The notes beneath the pieces were generated by a model that saw only the letters and a program-made list of their open reading frames with translations, did no database searches and was not told the DNA's origin. A DNA stretch of 17,741 nucleotides, from positions 1 through 17,741 of the forward strand of contig QNAZ01000004.1 in NCBI GenBank assembly GCA_003641645.1, read 5' to 3'. Below are positions 7,102-13,472 of this stretch, piece after piece; positions within the stretch are counted from its first letter, which is position 1; each line of letters opens with the position of its first letter. Source of the DNA: Thermodesulfobacteriota bacterium (GTDB taxonomy: Bacteria; Desulfobacterota; Thermodesulfobacteria; Thermodesulfobacteriales; Thermodesulfobacteriaceae). Made by a program: the position numbers and the translations under genes.

Positions 7102-7671
7102 ATGACAGTAGAAGAACTTTTAACGCAAGTTAGATATCAAATTAACGATACAGATAAGGTTGAATATACCGATGCTGAGCTTATAGGCTATGTTAATGAT
7201 GGACTGAATTTTATCTCTAAAGAATTGATTAGGCTTTCCTCTCCTGTTTTATTGAAATATACTACTTTAAGCTTAACTGATGGTGCAGCAGACCTTCCAA
7301 GTGATTTTGTAAGAGAAGAAGGAGTTTTAGATAGTCAAGGCAATCCTTTAAAAAGTTGTCCTCCTATTAAACCTGTTGACCAGTATGGCTATAAAATTAT
7401 TGGCAATAAGCTTTATTCCAATAATACAAGCGTGGATTTATTTTATTATGCTTTTTATCCTAAAGTTTCTGCTTTAACCGATACTATTCCTGTTCCTGAT
7501 TACATGGTGCAATTGTTGAAAGAAATCGTTATTTTTTTAGCTTTAAATAGAAATGAATTTTCTCTCAATATAGAACAGGAATTGCTGAAAGTTTTTGCAA
7601 GTCAAGTTTACGATATAGCTAAAATGACTGGTGAAACTTATTACGAAAGAGAATTGCCTTTTAAGGTGTAA
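7102..7671 (+). CDS. Head-to-tail adaptor protein, SU10-type
   Basis: 189 residues, the size of podovirus adaptor proteins that sit under the portal and join it to the tail nozzle. The N-terminus MTVEELLTQVRYQINDTD, then YTDAELIGYVNDGLNFISKE at residues 22-41, and the beta segment LTDGAADLPSDFVREEGVLD at 58-77 follow the familiar adaptor pattern (helical pair, then 'LPSDF' strand). The C-terminus is helical with a long amphipathic segment ending in YYERELPF. I infer this assignment from that pattern plus its place immediately before the nozzle-like gene. AAGGA at 7086-7090 is 11 bases from the ATG, a weaker site than its neighbours. Nothing else in the window could fill this role. Confidence 0.83.
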   Translation: MTVEELLTQVRYQINDTDKVEYTDAELIGYVNDGLNFISKELIRLSSPVLLKYTTLSLTDGAADLPSDFVREEGVLDSQGNPLKSCPPIKPVDQYGYKIIGNKLYSNNTSVDLFYYAFYPKVSALTDTIPVPDYMVQLLKEIVIFLALNRNEFSLNIEQELLKVFASQVYDIAKMTGETYYERELPFKV

Positions 7672-7673
7672 AA

Positions 7674-9089
7674 ATGAGGATTGGAAGTAAGCACAGCGGA
7701 GTAAAAGTTATACAATTTACTGATTTTTCAGGTGGAATTAATTATGCTGTGCCTCCCGAAGCTCTTGCCAATAATGAATGTGTAACACTTTTAAACTGGG
7801 AATATGATTTTTCAAGTGGTGTTTTAAAAACTCGTGATGGTTTAGAAAAGCTTGGAAGTTTAACAAATAGTATAAATCAGCTTTATTATGCAAAAAATTT
7901 AGGAGTTTTATTAGTTTCTGCTGGTGGGAAAATTTATAAGTATAATAACGACGGCACTTTTACAGAGTTAGGAACTTTATCGGGAAGTAAAGTGCCAATT
8001 TTTACTGAGTGGTCAAACAAAGTTTTAATTGCTTCTGGTGATAAACTTCAATCTACAGATGGTTTGACTTTAACTACAATTGATACTTCTCCTCTTTGTG
8101 ATTATGTGAATGTGCAATATGGACGGGTAATAGTAAGTAAGCAGGGAGATGATTATTTATATTGGTCTGGAATAGGAGATGAAACAAACTGGAATTTTTC
8201 AGGAACAGATAGCGATGCTTTACAATTAGAAATTGGCTATAAAGATGGTGGAAATATTGTTGCAGTGAAAATGCTCAGTAAAGATGTGGTTGTTTTTAAA
8301 GATAATAAGAGAATTTATAGGGTTGTTGGAGTATACCCTGATTGGGTTGTTTATGAAGTTTCAAGAGACAATGGAGCTTTATCAAAGTTTGCAGTAGCTG
8401 AAGTAGGCAATTCTATAGCTTTTATTGATGAATCTGGAATAAGAAGTCTTGATACTGTTTTAGAATATGGAGACATAAAAGTAAGAGATGTTGGTGAAAA
8501 AATAAATGTTTGGTTAAGGAAAAATCTTATTTCTTCTCAAATAAGATTATGGCATGTCAAACCTAAAGGGCAAGTATGGGTTAAAGGTCAAAACGATAAT
8601 TTTATTTATGTTTTTCATTATGCCAATAGAGCATGGACAGTTTTTCAATTCCCGCAAAGCTGTTCAGCCGTTGCTTATAGTGATGAAACTATATATGTAG
8701 CTTTAGGAACTGATTTATACAAAATGAGCAATACTGTTTTAACTGATGATGGAGCCGATATTCAAGCAAGATTAATAACAAAGAAAATACATCCTAATAG
8801 GCAGTTTCTCTTAAAAAGAGGGAAAATTTTTTATCAGGGATTAAGCACAGGAACTGCAAATTTAAAGATTAATAAGCTTTATAAAAACTTAGATATATCT
8901 CAAAGTGGAGATATAGCTTATTTAGATTCGGATATAGCTTACTCTGATGATGACCCAGTAGTGCAAGAAGCAAGTAGTTTAGTAGAGTTTAGATGCAATC
9001 ATAGAATACCGTATTTACAACCTGAAATTACTGTTATTTCAGGGAACATGAAACTTTTAGGTTTAATTTTAGAAGTGGTGGAGGTATAA
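7674..9089 (+). CDS. Tail nozzle-like beta-propeller protein
   Basis: 471 residues, very beta-rich with repeated units of about 40-60 residues that carry turns with Asp, Gly and Asn, as in beta-propeller tail tube or nozzle proteins (T7 gp12 and P22 gp10 functional class). The N-terminus FTDFSGGINYAVPPEALANN (residues 15-34) followed by a LLNWEYDFSSGVLKTRDGL segment is the recognition pattern I associate with this class. Later blades carry motifs such as VVVFKDNKRIYRVVG and FAVAEVGNSIAFIDESGIRS. AAGGTG at 7663-7668 precedes the ATG by 5 bases and overlaps the end of the adaptor gene. It would form the tail channel below the adaptor. The propeller call is from composition and pattern, not from an alignment. 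Confidence 0.82.
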   Translation: MRIGSKHSGVKVIQFTDFSGGINYAVPPEALANNECVTLLNWEYDFSSGVLKTRDGLEKLGSLTNSINQLYYAKNLGVLLVSAGGKIYKYNNDGTFTELGTLSGSKVPIFTEWSNKVLIASGDKLQSTDGLTLTTIDTSPLCDYVNVQYGRVIVSKQGDDYLYWSGIGDETNWNFSGTDSDALQLEIGYKDGGNIVAVKMLSKDVVVFKDNKRIYRVVGVYPDWVVYEVSRDNGALSKFAVAEVGNSIAFIDESGIRSLDTVLEYGDIKVRDVGEKINVWLRKNLISSQIRLWHVKPKGQVWVKGQNDNFIYVFHYANRAWTVFQFPQSCSAVAYSDETIYVALGTDLYKMSNTVLTDDGADIQARLITKKIHPNRQFLLKRGKIFYQGLSTGTANLKINKLYKNLDISQSGDIAYLDSDIAYSDDDPVVQEASSLVEFRCNHRIPYLQPEITVISGNMKLLGLILEVVEV

Positions 9090-9090
9090 A

Positions 9091-9537
9091 ATGGGATGGG
9101 AACCTCAATATCCAGTTAATTTCACTCCCGATGGGGATACAACTTCGCAGGCAATAGAGAAACATATCAAAGAAATTTCTCGTATTTATGACTTACTAAA
9201 TTTATTGCATGATTGGATACAAAATATTTCTACTGTTACTAATGCTGATGGTTCAGTTGCTCAATCAATTTCTATTTCTTTGGATCAAAATATATATTTA
9301 ATACGATTTGAAGGTTCTCATACTTCATCTGTTACTTGGACAGTTTCTTATTCAAGTGATGGAAATACATATACAACTTACAAAACAATTGATGGAACAG
9401 ATGTAAGTCTTTTATTAATAGCAGATAATGAAGATGGTTCCTGTAATTACATAAAATTAGAGGCAACCGCAGGAGCAGCAGAAGATACGGTTAACCTTGC
9501 TATAGCAACCAAGTTACTTTTTGAAAAACCATTTTAA
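9091..9537 (+). CDS. Small tail protein: N-terminal helix, C-terminal beta domain
   Basis: 148 residues. Residues about 14-44 (DGDTTSQAIEKHIKEISRIY onward) form a helix that looks like an attachment or trimerising segment. The rest is a beta-sandwich-like domain with SVTWTVSYSSDGNTYTTYKT and the ending VNLAIATKLLFEKPF. The pattern fits a small tail-associated or fibre-base protein rather than an enzyme. GGAGG at 9080-9084, within the last codons of the nozzle gene, is 6 bases from the ATG. I do not know the exact family. It could also be a head-fibre or chaperone-like protein; the tail assignment follows from position after the nozzle. Confidence 0.78.
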   Translation: MGWEPQYPVNFTPDGDTTSQAIEKHIKEISRIYDLLNLLHDWIQNISTVTNADGSVAQSISISLDQNIYLIRFEGSHTSSVTWTVSYSSDGNTYTTYKTIDGTDVSLLLIADNEDGSCNYIKLEATAGAAEDTVNLAIATKLLFEKPF

Positions 9538-9550
9538 GGAGGGATAAATT

Positions 9551-10291
9551 ATGGCATTAGGACCTTTGGAAGTTAATATTTCTCAAGTAGGTTATGGCAC
9601 TTTGCCTGTTGCTGATAGAAGATTGCAAACTTTTAATGTACACACAGGATTAGTAGCAGTAGAAGCTGATTCAACTTATGATGTTCTTAATGTTTCAGGA
9701 TCTGGTATGTTTTATTCAGTTTTTCATAAAAGTGAAGGAATAGCTCCAAATTACGCACAATTATTCTGTAATCTTGATAATGCAGGAACAGAAAAGGATA
9801 AATTTCATTTTGACATATTTTCAGTGAATTACCACGGAATAACTACAAAAGATTTTTATCAGGTTGCTGACTTCATAGTTCAAGTTTCTGCTTGGGATAC
9901 TACGAATAACGTTTATTCTGTTTATTCAAGAGGCTGTAAAGGGTATTTTGCAAATTCATTATATTTTTATTTAAAAAATGCTGATACTGCAAATTCTTCA
10001 AATCAAGTGGGAGAAATTTGGTATTTCCTATATACATCTACGAAGAATATCAAGCTCAAACCTTCTCAATGGTGGGGACAAAATGTTCAAGAACTTCGCA
10101 AACTTATTAAGCAAGATTACAAAGAATGTGAAGCAGTAATAATGGATAGATATGTTATCAATCCAGATGACCCAGAAGACCAGCAAATTTCAGCTCCTCG
10201 TTTACAAATAATTGTGCCAGACTGGGTAGATGAGAAGAAAATAATTGAAAGAATGATTAAGGAAGGAATAGCTGAAGATGTTCTCTCATAG
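9551..10291 (+). CDS. Beta-rich tail protein of unknown role, possible receptor-binding component
   Basis: 246 residues. The first 170 or so residues are strand-rich with aromatic residues (GSGMFYSVFHKSEGIAPNYA, then FHFDIFSVNYHGI) and resemble a carbohydrate-binding-like sandwich domain. The C-terminus becomes helical and acidic (IVPDWVDEKKIIERMIKEGI). I see no enzymatic motif and do not recognise the family. AAGGAGGG at 9536-9543 overlaps the previous stop. It follows a tail protein and precedes the ejection block, where podoviruses may encode tail spikes, fibres or head fibres. It is much shorter than typical spikes, so a fibre tip, head fibre or minor tail protein is equally possible. Coding status is secure; function is not. 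Confidence 0.8.
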   Translation: MALGPLEVNISQVGYGTLPVADRRLQTFNVHTGLVAVEADSTYDVLNVSGSGMFYSVFHKSEGIAPNYAQLFCNLDNAGTEKDKFHFDIFSVNYHGITTKDFYQVADFIVQVSAWDTTNNVYSVYSRGCKGYFANSLYFYLKNADTANSSNQVGEIWYFLYTSTKNIKLKPSQWWGQNVQELRKLIKQDYKECEAVIMDRYVINPDDPEDQQISAPRLQIIVPDWVDEKKIIERMIKEGIAEDVLS

Positions 10292-10299
10292 GAGGCTAA

Positions 10300-10731
10300 A
10301 TGCAATTAATACAAACGCAAAATCCTGAAATAATTTTGAAAATTATGCCTTTTTGGAGGAATTATCTCACCAAAATTAGGCATTCTTCTGATGAAGCGGA
10401 ATTGAATAGATTTGCAGCTTGTTTTATTCCTAATAATCCTTATAGGTTTTTTGTTTTAGTCAATGAAGAGACAAAAAAAATACATGGATTTTGTGTTGTT
10501 TATATGGACGAGCATTATGGAGCTTTAGTAATTTTACAGGAAGCTACGGATAATCATAAAGCAATGCATGAGGAGTTAAGCAATCTTGCTAAAAAAGTGG
10601 GAGCAACTGCTATGTATTTCTCAACTGAAAGAAACGCAAAGGCTTGGGAAAGGTTGGTAGGAGCTAAAAGTATAGCAACTACATTAGAATTGCCTTTTAA
10701 AGATAATCAGGAGGTAATTAAAAATGGGTAG
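10300..10731 (+). CDS. Degenerate GNAT-fold (acetyltransferase-like) virion-region protein
   Basis: 143 residues with the strand-helix order of a GNAT domain: N-terminal helix pair, strands PYRFFVLVNEE (47-57) and IHGFCVVYMD (61-70), then GALVILQEA (74-82), a helix with HEELSNLAKK, and the closing STERNAKAWERLVGAK (108-123), which is the typical end helix and loop before the last strand. The acetyl-CoA pyrophosphate-binding loop (Q/R-x-x-G-x-G/A) is not visible between strand 4 and the following helix, so catalytic activity is doubtful. Genes like this occur at the head of internal virion blocks in podoviruses. AGGAGG at 10290-10295 is close (4 bases) to the ATG; the TAG stop overlaps the start of the next gene. 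It may be a structural or regulatory relic rather than an enzyme. Confidence 0.72.
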   Translation: MQLIQTQNPEIILKIMPFWRNYLTKIRHSSDEAELNRFAACFIPNNPYRFFVLVNEETKKIHGFCVVYMDEHYGALVILQEATDNHKAMHEELSNLAKKVGATAMYFSTERNAKAWERLVGAKSIATTLELPFKDNQEVIKNG

Positions 10732-11485
10732 CATATTTGGAGGAGGGAGTTCTGAAACAAAAGTAACTCAAACAAGACAAATTCCTCATCCTACTTGGTA
10801 TGAAAGTCGGTTGCTTTCTGATCTTTTTAAAGTAGCTCATACTGATTATTATCGTCCAAGTTCTTATTTAATGAGTGTTTTATCTAAACATTATGAACCT
10901 TCAAAAGAATTTGTAAGAGAAATGCAAAATCCATATTTATCTATGCTTCCTTACCAAGAAAAATGGGGAGAAATTTTAAATAGAGCTGCTACACGAGGAG
11001 TGATTAATTCTACTATTATGCAAAATGCTATGAAAGAATTAGGACAGGCTTTGGCTGAAAGAGGAAGAGAATTAAGATGGGCTGGATTAGCTAATTTAGA
11101 GCAGGCAAGAAGATTGGCTTTAGCTGATGAATATCAAAGAGCATTAGCAAGAGAGGAAGCCTTAAGACATTCTATTGAACAAAGATATAAAAATTTATTC
11201 AATCTCTGGAGCACTTTATATAGCGGAAGAATGGGAGTTCCTACTACTGTGCAAACAAAAGAAGGTCCAGGATTATTTAGTCAGATGGCTGGTTCTGCTT
11301 TAGGATTAGGGCTTGGTTATTGGTTAGGGCCTGGTGGTGGATTATCTTGGTTAGGATCTGGTTTGGCTGGTTTATTAGGATTAGGAAGTCATGCTGCTGA
11401 AGCTGCAGCTGGAAGTATGGCAGCAAAAATGGCAGCACAATTTGGTTCTCCATTTTCAAGTGCATTAGCAACAACTTTTATTTAA
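10724..11485 (+). CDS. Internal virion (ejection) protein with Gly-rich hydrophobic C-terminus
   Basis: 253 residues. The Gly-rich N-terminus (MGSIFGGGSSETKVTQTRQI) and the central helical region (NRAATRGVINSTIMQNAMKE onward, through LAERGRELRWAGLANLEQAR) fit internal virion proteins released with the DNA. Residues about 184-220 are a Gly/Leu/Ala-rich hydrophobic stretch (LGLGLGYWLGPGGGLSWLGS) that could insert into a membrane, and the end is Ala-rich. AGGAGGT at 10710-10716 precedes the ATG by 7 bases; the gene overlaps the GNAT-like gene by 8 bases. No lysozyme catalytic pattern is visible. Role inferred from composition and position. Confidence 0.8.
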   Translation: MGSIFGGGSSETKVTQTRQIPHPTWYESRLLSDLFKVAHTDYYRPSSYLMSVLSKHYEPSKEFVREMQNPYLSMLPYQEKWGEILNRAATRGVINSTIMQNAMKELGQALAERGRELRWAGLANLEQARRLALADEYQRALAREEALRHSIEQRYKNLFNLWSTLYSGRMGVPTTVQTKEGPGLFSQMAGSALGLGLGYWLGPGGGLSWLGSGLAGLLGLGSHAAEAAAGSMAAKMAAQFGSPFSSALATTFI

Positions 11486-11491
11486 AGGAGG
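11484..11491 (+). promoter_or_regulatory. Ribosome binding site for the GTG-started aminopropyltransferase gene
   Basis: AAAGGAGG is 10 bases before GTG at 11502. A TAA in the same frame sits directly before that GTG (11499-11501), so the protein cannot start further upstream and this site decides the start. Confidence 0.8.
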
Positions 11492-11501
11492 CATAGTTTA
11501 A

Positions 11502-12359
11502 GTGTGGCAGAGAATAGTTTATCTTAAATCTCAATACCAGTTAATAGAACTTTTCCATGACCCAGAAACAGGACATTTAAGACTTGATTTAAATCTTTGC
11601 ACTCAATTTCATTCTGCCGATGAACATAGATACCATGAATTAGCTATACATTCTGCTTATATAATAACAGAAAAAGAACCCAAAAAAGTTTTAATCCTCG
11701 GCGGAGGAGATGGTTTAGCTTGCAGAGAAGCTCTTAAATTTGCTGAAAAGGTTATAGTAGTTGATATAGATCCAGATATAACTAATCTTGCTAAAAATCA
11801 TCCTCTTGTATCTGCTCTTAATTGCAATGCCTTTAATGATGAAAGAGTGAAAATTTATAATAAAGATGCTTACTTCTGGGTTAAAGAATGCAGAAAACAT
11901 AAATTTGATATAATTTTTGCTGATTATCCTGATCCTACAAGTCCAAGTTTAGATAAACTTTTCAGCTTAAATCATTACGAGGAAATAAAAAGAATTTTAA
12001 AACCTTACGGTGTTTTAGTAGTTCAAGCTTGCGGAGCTTTAATGTTTCCTGTTATGGCAACAATTGGAGCAAAATTAAGAAAGTTGTTTAAATGGGTAAT
12101 ACCGTTAAAAGTAGAAATGCTTCCTGGAATACAAGGTTTTTGGCTTGCTACAAATGTAGATGAAATAAAACCTAAATGGGAAAGATTAAATAATATTAAA
12201 ACTAAAGCCTTTGATAGACAAATGTTTTTATCTGCTACAAGCTGGAGCAAGGATTTAAGAGAACTTCTTAAAAAAGGAAATGCAGAAGACAGCACTTATG
12301 ATATGTATGTTTATTCAGTTTGCTGGGTTAAGCATTTAAAAGTTAATGTAGGGGGTTAA
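11502..12359 (+). CDS. speE: Spermidine synthase-like aminopropyltransferase
   Basis: 285 residues. The family reaction is transfer of an aminopropyl group from decarboxylated S-adenosylmethionine to a diamine such as putrescine, giving spermidine, in the cytoplasm. Rossmann fold markers: Q35 in the N-terminal strand region, YHE at 44-46, GGGDG at 67-71 (cofactor loop with D70), D88 where the family usually has Glu (VDID for VEID), D122, and D141 and D144 in FADYPDPTSP, the positions of the catalytic and substrate-binding aspartates. The C-terminal LPGIQGFWLATN matches the 'GxW/F-x-A-T/S' family block. The N-terminal beta region is short because a TAA precedes the GTG. The gene lies between two virion-protein genes, which is unusual. 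A host-type gene transferred long ago is likely; codon use matches its neighbours. Family membership is clear, activity is probable. Confidence 0.88.
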   Translation: MWQRIVYLKSQYQLIELFHDPETGHLRLDLNLCTQFHSADEHRYHELAIHSAYIITEKEPKKVLILGGGDGLACREALKFAEKVIVVDIDPDITNLAKNHPLVSALNCNAFNDERVKIYNKDAYFWVKECRKHKFDIIFADYPDPTSPSLDKLFSLNHYEEIKRILKPYGVLVVQACGALMFPVMATIGAKLRKLFKWVIPLKVEMLPGIQGFWLATNVDEIKPKWERLNNIKTKAFDRQMFLSATSWSKDLRELLKKGNAEDSTYDMYVYSVCWVKHLKVNVGG

Positions 12360-12361
12360 AA

Positions 12362-13471
12362 ATGACTACTGGACTTTTAGAAATGTTTAGTAATACGGAT
12401 TGGGGGAAAAGATTAAAAGAAGAAAAAGATAAAGCTTTATCTTCTGCCATTATGTCACTTTTTAATCCAGATTTTAAGGTTCCTATTTCAACACAAACTG
12501 ATATAACTCCTACCTTTCAAAATTATACACAGCCTTCTGAAACTGGATTGGGTCTTTTAGATATAAATGTTTTAAAAAGTTTACTTCAACCTTCTGATGA
12601 GAAAAAGAGGAAAGAAGCTTACAAACAGGCAGCATTAACGCTAATAGGATCTGCTTTAGGTGGAGCTTTAGCTAAAGCTTTAGGAGCAAGTGATGAATTT
12701 GCAGCAGGAATGGCAGGCGGTGGTTATTTAATGGGACAAAAATTATTAGAAGAACAATTGGCAAAAGAAAAGGCATGGCAGGATTTTAGAAACAAATTAG
12801 CTACTAAACTTATTATAACAAATATTGACTACATAGCTGAAAAAGCCAAAGATGAGGAAAAAAGAAATAGATTTAAAACTTATGCATCACTTTTAAGAGA
12901 AATTTATCCTAAATATTGCAGTGATGATGGTAGTTTTGACTGGGCTGGATTTTCACATGAAGCAACTATAAGAGCTTTAGAATTAGGATTTGATCCTAAA
13001 GAAGCAAGAGAATTACAAGAAGCATTTTTTAATGCTTCAAAAACTTTAATCAATTTAGAACAGGCTAAAGCTCAGATATTAGAAAGTTTAGCAAGAAGTG
13101 CTCTTTATGGTGCTCAGGTAGAAAAAACTAAGGCTGCTACTGAAAAAACGAAAAAACAAACTGAACTTCTTGGCAAACCTGAACCTCCTAAAGTTGTTGT
13201 TTATCGTTCAGAAAAAGAAAAAGGTGAAACAGGTTTAAGTCCAGCGGAAGAAAGAAGGATATTAGATAGAGCAATTCAGCTTGCTCAGAAAGATACAAGA
13301 TGGCTTACTGCTGAAACTGAAGAAGAAAGATGGGAATTGGTAAGAGATTATTATAATAGGCTTAAAGAAATTTTAGGAAAACCAGTTGGAAAGTCTAAAA
13401 AGGCAGTTGTTATTCCTGAAGAAACAAAAATAACTGGAGAAACTTTATATAAAGTTTTATTTGGAGAATAA
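12362..13471 (+). CDS. Internal virion (ejection) protein with Ala/Gly-rich segment
   Basis: 369 residues. Polar helical ends flank an Ala/Gly-rich hydrophobic segment at residues 90-125 (LTLIGSALGGALAKALGASD then FAAGMAGGGYLMGQK), which looks like a membrane-active helical hairpin. The middle (about 130-260) is mostly charged helix, and the C-terminus carries basic and acidic linkers (KKAVVIPEETKITGETLYKV). I see no catalytic motif. Composition and its place between the aminopropyltransferase and the giant gene suggest a protein packaged inside the head or ejected with the DNA. The G-rich leader at 12350-12355 lies 6 bases before the ATG. The gene ends one base before the giant gene begins. 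Confidence 0.8.
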   Translation: MTTGLLEMFSNTDWGKRLKEEKDKALSSAIMSLFNPDFKVPISTQTDITPTFQNYTQPSETGLGLLDINVLKSLLQPSDEKKRKEAYKQAALTLIGSALGGALAKALGASDEFAAGMAGGGYLMGQKLLEEQLAKEKAWQDFRNKLATKLIITNIDYIAEKAKDEEKRNRFKTYASLLREIYPKYCSDDGSFDWAGFSHEATIRALELGFDPKEARELQEAFFNASKTLINLEQAKAQILESLARSALYGAQVEKTKAATEKTKKQTELLGKPEPPKVVVYRSEKEKGETGLSPAEERRILDRAIQLAQKDTRWLTAETEEERWELVRDYYNRLKEILGKPVGKSKKAVVIPEETKITGETLYKVLFGE

Positions 13472-13472
13472 A

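Noticed and set aside
11502..12359. The aminopropyltransferase gene as a host chromosomal boundary or a broken remnant
   Set aside because: The frame is intact, key residues are kept, and virion-type genes continue on both sides in the same orientation with 2-16 base gaps.
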